In this document: positions 10,251 through 18,715 of the stretch, in pieces
Numbering within the stretch: position 1 is the first letter of the stretch
Layout: every line of letters starts with the position of its first letter
Source: Chara braunii
Taxonomy: Eukaryota; Streptophyta; Charophyceae; Charales; Characeae
DNA length: 34,398 nt
NCBI GenBank assembly: GCA_003427395.1
Contig: BFEA01001020.1
Span: 117,208-151,605, forward strand
Reading direction: 5' to 3'
The notes under the pieces: generated by a model
What the model was told of the DNA's origin: nothing
The model's database searches: none
What the model saw: the letters and a program-made list of their open reading frames with translations, nothing else
Position numbers and translations under genes: made by a program

Positions 10251-10443
10251 GCGTTTAGCCTCTGAACCAGAACGCCTCACTTATCCGAACATTCAGCAAT
10301 CACCTAATCAGCAATCAATCATCAGCAATCAGTCATTAGTGACCTGCTTCTAGCAACTAGTTTCCAGTAATCAGTTTCCTGCGATCAGCTTGATAACCAG
10401 TTCTCCGGGACCATCTGGTCGATTTGTACTGGCAAGAGTACTC

Positions 10444-11052
10444 ATGAGCACAGTTCAGTCTACGCCGATCAGTGAGTCAGTGCTGGCCAACCTCAATCGG
10501 ATCTCATGCAAAGAGGCAATTCATTATCAGTATGTTAGTGCCATTGGTTTCAGACAGGGAGATCTGTCAATCTTCGTTGTCCATACCACTTTTGTTGATG
10601 GCACTATTCATGATCTGAGGCCTTATCTGAAGAAGGGCAAGGAGGCTCATGAGCTTTTCGATCCAGTCTGGATCTCAGTCACCGAATTCCTTGAGCAGAG
10701 AGAGAGGGAGCTCGATGAGAGTGGAACTACGTTGATCCGCAGCTTCGGGCCGATGCTTTATACTAACTATCCTAGGCCTCCAGTCCCTTCTCTTCTCACC
10801 GATGGCACGAGTTGGCTGGATGTGGTTGGTTTGACAGAGAGATATATCTCTCCGGCAGTGATTGACGTTGAGGCATTGACTGAGCCCACATGGTTAACTA
10901 CCGTGTCATGTGCCTCGGATGCTCGTGCTCAGAGGTTGTTGGCTACAGGTGGCATTTGGCATTTCGTCACGAAGCCTCAGCCTCAGATTGTACATGGGCG
11001 TGGGTCACGGCACCAGAAAAGATCAGTGAGGAGAGAGATTGAGAGAGACTGA
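10444..11052 (+). CDS. ORF D, uncharacterised 202-residue protein
   Basis: The ATG at 10444 is chosen as the first Met; the frame is open back to 10354 through CAGTT-type repeat sequence, so an upstream exon is possible. It ends at TGA 11050-11052. The protein looks globular in its first two thirds, with balanced composition and no low-complexity tract until a basic tail (GRGSRHQKRSVRREIERD). One segment, IFVVHTTFVDGTIHDL to KEAHEL, matches the spacing of the ORF B motif (V-x6-D-G-x-I/L-H). I know no family with these features. A poly(A) signal lies 275 bp downstream (11327). It is the best-looking coding sequence of the 8.8-kb insertion. Confidence 0.5.
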   Translation: MSTVQSTPISESVLANLNRISCKEAIHYQYVSAIGFRQGDLSIFVVHTTFVDGTIHDLRPYLKKGKEAHELFDPVWISVTEFLEQRERELDESGTTLIRSFGPMLYTNYPRPPVPSLLTDGTSWLDVVGLTERYISPAVIDVEALTEPTWLTTVSCASDARAQRLLATGGIWHFVTKPQPQIVHGRGSRHQKRSVRREIERD

Positions 11053-11326
11053 CCAGAGGGATGAGTGAGGACTCTTAAGAGGTGCTAACCATGCCTGTTT
11101 ACATGTACTTTCTGAGATTATTATGAGTTCTCATTCTTCCCTCAAGCAATTGCCTCTGTCTTTACTCGAGTCAGTCAGTCTTATTTTCTGCATTATTCTT
11201 GCTCGATGATTGCCTTCGTGGATGTTTTGTCACAGTTCTCAAAATCAGATTGACATAAATGATGCATGCAAAGCACCCCATAATTTATGATTATTATTTG
11301 CATAATTCTCTGTTGTTCCGAATCAA

Positions 11327-11332
11327 AATAAA
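11327..11332 (+). terminator. Putative polyadenylation signal AATAAA
   Basis: AATAAA lies in an A/T-rich stretch 275 bp downstream of the stop codon of ORF D. It would end a transcript starting at the TATA box at 4464 just before the right end of the insertion. This rests on the motif alone. Confidence 0.35.
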
Positions 11333-11349
11333 AGATTCCTAAGACCGGG

Positions 11350-11517
11350 GACCGGCGAAGACCGCAATTGAAGGGTCTCGCTCGAAGCCGGACGCACACA
11401 ACAGGAAGGGTGCATTGTTTAATTTATTTTATTTACTGCAATCACATACAAAATCCTCCGTGACAGCCTGTTGGCTTTCCGGTTGCCCGAAGTGGCCCGA
11501 CTGAAAAAAGTGCGATA
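11350..11517 (+). repeat. Right end of insertion, diverged copy of the left-end repeat
   Basis: The run of a GAAGCCGG segment, a TTTAATTTATTTTATTT tract and AGCCTGTTGGCTTTCCGG resembles, in the same orientation and order, the 370-bp units at 3480-3990 (AAATTTGAAGCGCC, ATT tract, AGCCTGTTGGCCTGTCC). If real, the insertion has diverged direct repeats near both ends. Confidence 0.35.
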
Positions 11518-11754
11518 GCGTTTGTGATGGCTCTCAAGAGATGGCGGCACTTCTTCCTTGGGCGTCGTAGGTTCACATGGGTCACTAATAACAACCCATT
11601 GACCTACTTCAAGATGCGATATACGGTGAGCAGCACGATCGGACGATGGATGTATTTCATCGACCAATTTGACTTTACACCGAAACATCTCGCCGGCCTC
11701 TCCAATTGCACAGACGATGCACTCTCCCGTAGCCCCGATCTTTGCGCTATGACA
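11518..11754 (+). pseudogene. RNase H of element A, C-terminal part
   Basis: This carries the RNase H end: LGRRRFTWVTNNNPLTYF, the conserved DxxPL-type segment with Asn where Asp is common, then RWMYFIDQFDFTPKHLAGLSNCTDDALSR, which matches the F-x-I-x-H-x-x-G-x-x-N-x-x-A-D-A-L-S-R end of gypsy RNase H in layout. The upstream part of the domain is at 2546-2702, across the insertion. Confidence 0.85.
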
Positions 11755-12230
11755 CATCATGCCTTCGCGTTCAATGCGAAACTCCGACGGCACTTCATCC
11801 GGGGCTACGAGTCTGATCCGAACTACACCACACTCTATGCGCAGCTATCTTCGGATCACCCGCCGGCCTGCCACTATCGCATCGTCGACGGGTACTTGCT
11901 TCTCCACTCGCGAGGCAAGGACTTGTTGTGTGTCCCACGAGACCGTTGTCTTCGGACTCGTCTTCTCGGCGAATACCACAACTTGCGACTCGCATCATGC
12001 CTTCGCGTTCGATGCGAAACTCCGGCGGCACTTCATCCGGGGCTACGAGTCTGATCCGAACTACACCACACTCTATGCGCAGCTATCTTCGGATCACCCG
12101 CCGGCCCGCCACTATCGCATCGTTGACGGGTACTTGCTTCTCCACTCGCGAGGCAAGGACTTGTTGTGTGTCCCACGAGACCGTCGTCTTCGGACTCGTC
12201 TTCTCAGCGAATACCACGACTTGCGACTCG
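11755..12230 (+). repeat. 238-bp tandem duplication inside pol of element A
   Basis: Copy 1 (11755-11992) and copy 2 (11993-12230) begin with CATCATGCCTTCGCGTTC and stay nearly identical, with a handful of substitutions. The length is not a multiple of three, so the duplication shifts the frame. It covers the RNase H-integrase linker. Such a duplication could arise by replication slippage, unequal crossing-over or template switching during reverse transcription. Confidence 0.9.
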
Positions 12231-13000
12231 CCGACCATTTGGGTCAATCGGACTATAGCACGACTTCGACAACAATTCCAATGGCCCGACGTCATCACCG
12301 ACGTCACCAGATATTGCGATTCTTGCGAAGTTTGCCGACGAAGCAAGCCCAGCAATCGCAACCCTTACGACGAGTTGCGCACGTTGCCTATTCCTGGGAA
12401 CCCGACCTCTCCATTGCTATGGACGTCACCGGCCTATTTCCCCGTGATCGCTTCGAGCACGACAACATCCTCAAGGTTGTTGACCATTTGAGTAAGTTCG
12501 CGCGGTTTCTTCTATGCAAGTACCACGCCACGGCTCCCGAGCTCGCGCGACTCTTGCACACCGGCTGGATCTGCAGCCACGGTGTTCGGGGAGACATCGT
12601 TAGCGACCGCGACAATCGGTTCATATCGTCATTTTGGACTTCTCTCATGAAGGAGTCCGACACCGAAATGAAACCAACTTCAACTCGGCACCCAAAAACG
12701 GATGGGTAAACGGAAAGAGCACATCAGACTGCTCAAATGATGCTTCGTACGCTCATCCATCCGAATCAGAAGGATTGGGTTGACCGCCTCCCCGACATCG
12801 AGTTCGCCTACAACACTTCATTGCATCCGGCGATGGGCGTGACTCCATTCGAGTTGCACCACGGTGGCCGAAAAGGTCGTATCTTCGTTGATCTTCTCCT
12901 CCCACGACCTGCCGACATAGACGCCGCTTGCTCTCCCGCCTCCATCCGGAAGTACAGGGAATTGTTGACTCAAGCCCGTGTGAACATGCACAAGGCTTAA
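12231..13000 (+). pseudogene. Integrase of element A (stops)
   Basis: This is the integrase that inserts the cDNA into host DNA. Remains of the zinc-binding HHCC module appear before the core: the Cys pair reads CDSCEVC near 12315 in the frame of 11928. The catalytic core follows in the frame of 11759: first Asp in IAMDVTG, second Asp in VSDRDNRF, and the catalytic Glu just after the stop at 12707-12709 (DG-stop-TER, where Gln is expected). The frame then continues as MMLRTLIHPNQKDWVDRLP and EFAYNTSLHPAMGVTPFEL, typical of gypsy integrases, up to TAA at 12998-13000, again at an expected Gln. Active-site residues are present but translation is blocked. Confidence 0.85.
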
Positions 13001-13017
13001 GTCCGCATGCAGCAGCA

Positions 13018-13563
13018 AGCCAACAGGCGTCGGTGCCATGTCCCATCCGCGCCGACGATCTGGTTTGGGTTTCCGCGGAAGAGTTTGCGCTCGAACAGGA
13101 TGTTTCACGCAAGCTACTCCCCAAGTGGTTTGGACCATGGACCGTCCTTTTAGCCGCATGCGACAAGCACGGCAACCCATCCTTTGTGATCTACATCCCT
13201 CCGCATTCGCCGATCCTTCCAGTCTTTCACGCCTCGAAGCTGGCGACATACACACCAGCCAAGGACGATGACTTCCCGGAACGACGATCGCAAGACCCTC
13301 CCTCCATGGATGGTCATCAGGACATCGATCGAGTCGTCACGCACCTAAAGTACGGCAACAAGCCGATGCAATACAAGATCTCATTCAAATGGTGCAACCG
13401 CGACGACACACGGTGGATTTCACGAGCAGAGTTGCAAGCATCTGCACCGCTGATTCATGCCGACTACGGGCGACGAAGACTAGCTAAGGAAGCTTCACAA
13501 CCTGCCCCTCTCGCCCGAACTTTGGTCCCTCCCTCCAACAGGCAGCTTCGCCCTCGCAGGTAA
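13018..13563 (+). pseudogene. Integrase C-terminus and chromodomain of element A
   Basis: In the frame of 12928, DDLVWVSAEEFALEQDVSRK is followed by LLPKWFGPW, the GPY/F-like module, and then by PVFHASKL. A chromodomain-like end follows: DIDRVVTHLKYGNKPMQYKI then FKWCNRDDTRWISRAEL, with the aromatic and charged positions of an EVExIL-x-YLVKWKG-x-WE type fold. Chromodomains in these elements steer integration to marked chromatin. The ORF ends naturally at TAA 13561-13563, 13 bp before the polypurine tract. It is out of frame with the integrase core upstream. Confidence 0.8.
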
Positions 13564-13575
13564 GCTTGGTCTTTC

Positions 13576-13586
13576 AAGCAGGGGGG
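13576..13586 (+). promoter_or_regulatory. Polypurine tract of element A
   Basis: AAGCAGGGGGG lies immediately before a TGTGGCATATTG sequence that starts the 3' LTR. In LTR retrotransposons this tract primes plus-strand DNA synthesis. Confidence 0.75.
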
Positions 13587-13990
13587 TGTGGCATATTGTG
13601 CACCACACGGGCCCGACCAGGCGATACAAGGATAAGTAAGGGCCCTTCAGGCCCTGCGTCGGTTCAGCCTAAGAAGACGGGGCAATTTTAGGCCCTCTTA
13701 AAATCGACCCTTTTTTGAACTTAGGCGTCAGACCAAGGATGAGCGCAGGCCATTTTTAGACTCGTTTCAAGACAGTCTTTTTTTTAACTTGGGCGCCAGG
13801 GGCTGGCACCATTCCGCATTGGCAAGAGCAGCCTCCCAGCCGGACCAGCGCTCTATAGTGTTGTTCCGCCCGGGAGGCAACAAGCAATTCAGGAGGCAGT
13901 CTTCGGACGTTCGGCAAAAGCACTCTTGGGAGCGTTGCAGTAGTAGTAGAGTACGATAGTAGTCTTCGGCAGCGTGGAGAGGGAGGAGAG
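13587..13990 (+). mobile_element. Start of 3' LTR of element A (cut by gap)
   Basis: The LTR begins TGTGG directly after the polypurine tract; GTGTGG and CCACAC at its start form a small inverted repeat. It runs into the assembly gap, so its length and end are unknown. No 5' LTR copy was found in 1-905. Confidence 0.7.
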
Positions 13991-14471
13991 NNNNNNNNNN
14001 NNNNNNNNNNNNNNNNNNNNNNNNNNNNNNNNNNNNNNNNNNNNNNNNNNNNNNNNNNNNNNNNNNNNNNNNNNNNNNNNNNNNNNNNNNNNNNNNNNNN
14101 NNNNNNNNNNNNNNNNNNNNNNNNNNNNNNNNNNNNNNNNNNNNNNNNNNNNNNNNNNNNNNNNNNNNNNNNNNNNNNNNNNNNNNNNNNNNNNNNNNNN
14201 NNNNNNNNNNNNNNNNNNNNNNNNNNNNNNNNNNNNNNNNNNNNNNNNNNNNNNNNNNNNNNNNNNNNNNNNNNNNNNNNNNNNNNNNNNNNNNNNNNNN
14301 NNNNNNNNNNNNNNNNNNNNNNNNNNNNNNNNNNNNNNNNNNNNNNNNNNNNNNNNNNNNNNNNNNNNNNNNNNNNNNNNNNNNNNNNNNNNNNNNNNNN
14401 NNNNNNNNNNNNNNNNNNNNNNNNNNNNNNNNNNNNNNNNNNNNNNNNNNNNNNNNNNNNNNNNNNNNNNN
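13991..14471. other. Assembly gap (481 N)
   Basis: A run of 481 N. It hides the end of the element A LTR and the 3' part of the Penelope-like element that reads into it from the right on the minus strand. A single N also occurs at 32779. Confidence 1.
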
Positions 14472-15508
14472 TTCTGAAATCATGCCAATTGTCACAAATC
14501 TGCTCAAACCGCGTAAGCTGGCCGGTGAACACACCTGCAGGCTGATGAGATGGAATGTTCGACGTTGCACTAGGATATCGTATAACAGGAAAATCCCATG
14601 CAACAGCCTTATCAAACACACTCATGTCTGCAGTTTTGCACCTAAAAAGGTGCACGAGCCATCAGCCGCAGTGTTTTTTTTCCATTCAAGACCATAATAG
14701 GCTGGTCATGGTGGCAGACAATCAAAGGTAAGAACATCATCAATGAACCGATAACTGAAAACATATCGGCGGGCTGCAGAGGGATCCAGATGCTGCAGGT
14801 TGTCCATGTACTGCGCCTCGTCCCATACAGTATGAGGTTAGCAATCTCAGGACCAGCGTTTGTACCCATTGGAATACCAATTTCTTAATGACGAACAAAA
14901 CCATCCATTGTATGTAGATATGTATTAGTAACAATAAACCGAAGATGTTGAAGAATGTCAAACTCAGAAAGAGTGTGAGGTCCCGTATCCGTAGTCCATT
15001 CCCCTGCACGCGGTCCACGGACCACCATACGAAGAGCAACACAGGATGAGTGTGTCTGTGTATGCTGTCGTGCCCGTGCAAGAGCATAGGCATGTGCCTC
15101 ATCAACAGCATTAGCAACATTGTTAAGAATCCGTTGATGAGACAGATTAGTATACATAGTAGTGAAATCGACTGTATGAGGGGCCAGTCCTCGAAGAGAA
15201 GCTTTACTCGTCACTACTCTGGACAATCCAACATCGTCATATACCTTTGGATTAGAAGAGTTTATTATCTTTTTCGAGAAGAGTACGCAAGATGCCTCGA
15301 AATGTCGCACTCAAACGAGCCGATGTACGTGTCGTACTAGCCACAGGCTTGTGAGGCGGTCGGTGATGCAAACGCTGGACTCATTGGGAGAGGCGCAGGT
15401 CACTCTGCTAGGCCGTATGAGAAGAAGAAGAAGAAGATTGTTGTGGGCAGTGGTACCAAGAATAGTACGGAGTGTGGGAGGAGACTCATGGGCCTTAAAA
15501 GCACAGTA
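14472..15508 (-). pseudogene. Penelope-like element reverse transcriptase (partial)
   Basis: Read on the minus strand, this is an RT of Penelope-like type. In order: KAHESPPTLRTILGTT near the 15508 edge (the K-x-H-x-x-P-x-x-R block), TVDFTTMYTNLSHQRI (motif A, Asp-Phe-Thr-Thr codons at 15146-15169 on the plus strand), GIPMGTNAGPEIANLIL (motif B, about 14833-14880), RFIDDVLTFD (motif C, FIDD at 14736-14747), YGLEWKKNTAADGSCTFLG, then SVFDKAVAWDFPVIRYP, SNIP and GVFTGQLTRF. The last block is characteristic of these elements and absent from gypsy or LINE RTs. Frame changes near 15311, 14880 and 14620 and a stop after the FIDD block show decay. The GIY-YIG endonuclease expected in many members is not seen; it may be in the gap or beyond element B. 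Confidence 0.82.
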
Positions 15509-16741
15509 TGTGATGACCCGTCCAAACATGGACTGAAACACACGGCTGATTTCTGAGTTTTGCCCATAGACTGAATGCCTTGCTGAGTTTCCCGCCTGCT
15601 ACTAAGTCTGTGTGTGCACGCTTGCTGGACTGCATGTCTGTCTGAGTGCTGGTTGGCTTGAGTGTGTGTGTGGCCCGCAAGGGCACTTGCTCGTTCATTG
15701 GGCCCTCAAGGCCGGTACTTACCTGTGGTCGTGACATTGAGGGATTGCAGCGCGACAAACACTCAAGTAGCGGGTAGGTCGGTACCGCACCTTGAAGAGG
15801 TAGATGTGCGGGTGCTGGAGGCCAAACAGAAGAAGACAAAAGTGGCATTTTTAGAGGCCCAGTAGTTGTAGGTTAGGTCTAGGCAGATACAAGTCCATCC
15901 AGTCTGGGTTTAGAGCCTGCACGGGCAATATCAGAGTTTGCAATGATGTTTCCCTCCGAAAGGGAGGAGGTACCGGTTGCTTGGAAGGGCGACTGGCCTG
16001 AAAGTTACCGCCCGAAGAGGCAAGCAGGCCGCTATATCTCCGAATCGGGCGAAGAGCCCGGCCTCTGTGTGCAAGTTTTGTGACACACTGGTTGGAGCGC
16101 TGATTGGAGCAGCGCTATCCAGGAGCAGCGCTGCTGGGGGAAGGAGAAGGACACGGAGGAGGAAGAAGGACAGGAAGGGGGAGGAGCGCCAGGGGTACTT
16201 ACCTGGTTATGGTGGCAGCCATCTTCATCACCTTGGTGGGCGCTGCTGCGGGGAGTCCCCAACTGGGGAGAGCTACACCAAGAAGCTTCGAGGCAGGGTC
16301 GGGCACGGCGGCCTGAGCTAGAGCAGCCATAGCTCCTTTCGGTTGTCCTTTGGGCATCCGCGCAAGGCCTAGTAGTCCGCCATAGCCTCGGCCTATGAAA
16401 GAAGAGTGGGAGAGGCGGCCATGGCTACGTTGGACCTCAAGTGATACTTGCAGTAGAAGAGGGAATCGAACATTGGTTCTGGATCAGCTATTCAACATTG
16501 TATTATTATTTCTTGTATGAATAAGAGAAGGGGGAGATAAGGAGGAGGAGATTGTTGGGCGAAGAAGAACAGCCTTGTCATTTGTCTATGCTGGTGTACA
16601 TCTTCTTCTTCTTCTTCTTCTTCTTCTTGTTCTTCTTTCTAATCCTCTCTCTCCTCTCAAGTTTATTCATTTCTTTCTGCAATTGGACGACTTTGTACTA
16701 TCTGATGGATGTGTATCTCGAAATTGGCCAGGATCATAACA
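15509..16741 (+). mobile_element. 5' LTR of element B
   Basis: It starts TGTGATGACCCG and ends ATAACA, directly before the primer-binding site, which gives TG...CA ends and a length of 1233 bp. The first ~705 bp match the 3' LTR at 23812-24522. A (CTT)n microsatellite lies near 16600-16630. I could not fix a TATA box or R/U5 border with confidence. Confidence 0.9.
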
Positions 16742-16742
16742 T

Positions 16743-16754
16743 TGGTATCAGAGC
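16743..16754 (+). promoter_or_regulatory. Primer-binding site for initiator tRNA-Met
   Basis: TGGTATCAGAGC is the standard plant-type sequence complementary to the 3' end of initiator tRNA-Met. It lies one base after the LTR end and primes minus-strand DNA synthesis. Confidence 0.93.
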
Positions 16755-16788
16755 GGATTCTACTTGCTGGTGAGAGTTGACTTTGCTG

Positions 16789-16835
16789 CCCTAACCCTAA
16801 CCTAAGTGGTTGAGGGCAACACTTAGGGTTAGGGT
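16789..16835. repeat. Telomere-like inverted repeat after the primer site
   Basis: CCCTAACCCTAACCTAAGTG (16789-16808) is followed 10 nt later by CACTTAGGGTTAGGG (16819 onward). The arms are complementary except for one missing block, giving a hairpin built of TTAGGG-type hexamers. It starts 34 nt downstream of the primer-binding site. Confidence 0.8.
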
Positions 16836-18248
16836 TGGTTGGTTAAGGGAAGTGGCGCAGCATGGCTAACGGAAGCTGCCCCCACCTGGTTAGGTCATGT
16901 GGTGTCGACATTGAACCTAACCAGGTTGCTTGAGAGTGAGATTAGGGTGGCGAGACATTTCGAGGAGACTTCATGCGGCAATTTGAGAGAGGCGACATTG
17001 AGAGGCACTCGCACCTGGAATTTGATTCAAGGGAGACACTAGGCAACTTAAGGGCTGCCCTCAAGTAGGCGAGCTTGAGGGTCAGCGGCTACTCAGCATC
17101 TACGGACTGCAAGTTGCTACTTTGTTCTTCAACATCGACAGGGGATCCGGCGTTGCACTTGGGTGTTGGAGTCAGACCCTCGTAGGAGATAGGACACTAG
17201 TGTAGGGGCAGCGTTAGAGGGGTCAGGAGGATCACATGAGAGGGGGGTGAGTTCTATTCATCTCGAAGCTTAAGGGCACTCAGGTAAGAGTCGTGCACCT
17301 ACGGGATGCCCATGTATGTGTGCATGGTATGGTTTGTCCTGTTGGGGTTACTCTAGGTTTCTTTTCCTACTCCTCTGTGGTCTTGATTGTGTGATTGAAT
17401 GAGTGTGATCTACCTACTCACCGGATGGATGGAAAATGAAGTATCTTGATCCGAATGCCGAGTCTTTCTATAGTGCTGTCTTTTCATCTCTGAACGGTTG
17501 TAGTCTGTAGGTTCTGCCGGAAGTTGAAATTTCGTTTTTCTGTGTGGTAGAAACTGAACTGAGTCCATGTGGAACTCCTCTTGGTTGGGACCTGGTCACG
17601 GCCTACGTGGGACCTCTGGTACCCAGTGGGACCTAGCCCAAACAAGAAGAGCCCTTTGGACCCAAATTTGTTTGGCATTGGTCCATTGTCTTCCTGACTG
17701 AGATCCAGAGTTTTATTGTTGTTGGTTAGGACACCCATTGCCGAGGGGATCTCGGCTGAGACGTTTCGCATGCTTTTGGTTGCACACCACTCACTTCTCC
17801 ATTGTTGCATTTAGTCACTCGTTGTCTGATTTGCTACACGGTCAAGGAGCTGGTCAGACTGGACTCGAGAGGACCTCGTATGCAGTCTAATCAGACTGGG
17901 TCGCTGAATCAGACCTCTCATGTGAATTTGTTTGCTTTGGTTTGCTGCTCTCTAAGTCCAAATGAAATGTCGCTCCGGCTAGGAGTTCTACCTTCTCTTC
18001 TTTGAGCTTTTCAGTCTGTTTCTCTGAGTTCATTTCCGATGCCCGTGGAGACTCGCAACCAGAAAGAAGAAAGGGAGAGGAGGGAGAGAGAAAAAGGAAG
18101 AAAGGAAAAGTGACCGTCTGGGTGGGCAAGGACTGGGAAACCGAGTGTTCGTCCAAGCAAAAAGGGGAGTGTACCTCTTGAGAGTCTGATTGATTCTTTT
18201 GCTGATTGGCATCTCTCCGATCCACCTGCCGACGACAACGGTCCAAAA
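16836..18248 (+). other. Untranslated leader of element B
   Basis: A stretch of about 1.4 kb between the primer-binding region and the first gag-like ORF. No convincing coding sequence is seen on either strand. A purine-rich patch lies at 18060-18110. Packaging or dimerisation signals would be expected in such a leader, but I cannot identify one by eye. Confidence 0.6.
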
Positions 18249-18669
18249 ATGGCTCAGCCACGGCTAACCTCAGTCCAATGGAAGGCCCTGTTAGATGTAG
18301 CCAGCGATGCGGAGAAACCGTATCTTCAAGCACTCATAGATAGTGTCATCAAAAGGGAGCAGGAGACAGAGGAGGAAGGAATTGTTGCTGAACAGTCAGG
18401 AGGCTATCTTGGAAACTGTCCCCTCGCTGACCAAAGAGCAGTGTGGGGAACAACTGCAATCCATACTCACCGCTATCGTCAAAGTCTGGAGCCTTGAAGA
18501 TCATACCACTCAGATCGCCGACGTCTTCGCAACATTGAGGACACTTCAGGAGGATCTGACTGAGATGACCGGCAAGTACCATGACTTGATGGTAGGGTTG
18601 TTGTGCTGCGACAAGCCCAAGCGGCCAATCCTCTCCCTCTGCCCCTTGGTTCCGGAGCTGCAATTGTAA
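18249..18669 (+). pseudogene. N-terminal gag-region ORF of element B (frameshifted)
   Basis: An ATG at 18249 opens MAQPRLTSVQWKALLDVASD, a helical, charged stretch. The frame shifts near 18380, and the coding signal goes on in the frame of 18343 as QLQSILTAIVKVWSLEDHTT and TLRTLQEDLTEMTGKYHDLM, with coiled-coil-like heptads, to TAA 18667-18669. The position before the gag core suggests an N-terminal extension of Gag or a small separate ORF. I do not recognise a named domain. Confidence 0.5.
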
Positions 18670-18715
18670 CTAACATTGCCCCTGTTACCATATCTTCTTT
18701 TCTTCCTTAAGTGTG

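Larger units (their letters stand above)
2703..11517. mobile_element. 8.8-kb insertion in element A, unknown type, no RT seen
   Basis: The segment interrupts the RNase H reading of element A at one point. GCGTT occurs at 2699-2703 on the left and again at 11518-11522 on the right, which fits a 4-5 bp target-site duplication. The left end begins TGTCGGAGGG and the right end finishes GTGCGATA, which gives at most a very short terminal similarity. No long LTR pair, reverse transcriptase, integrase or known transposase could be read in any frame. Content: hairpins and ~370-bp repeats (2703-4151), TATA box (4464), ORF A (4653-5189), a long purine-rich tract, ORFs B, C and D (8589-11052), CAGTT-rich arrays and AATAAA (11327). 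It could be a large non-autonomous retrotransposon derivative, an unknown DNA transposon, or a transduced host segment. Confidence 0.65.
11518..13560 (+). mobile_element. Ty3/gypsy chromovirus element A, right half
   Basis: The RNase H reading broken at 2702 resumes here, starting with a second GCGTT and then VMALKRWRHFFLGR. RNase H end, integrase zinc finger, integrase core and a chromodomain-like C-terminus follow in order. A 238-bp tandem duplication (11755-12230) shifts the frame, and stops at 12707 and 12998 and a frame change near 13010 break the rest. The polypurine tract and LTR start follow at 13576. Confidence 0.88.

Noticed and set aside
13756-14655. Long minus-strand ORFs spanning the assembly gap
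   Set aside because: Most of their length is N; only the part right of 14471 carries Penelope-like sequence.
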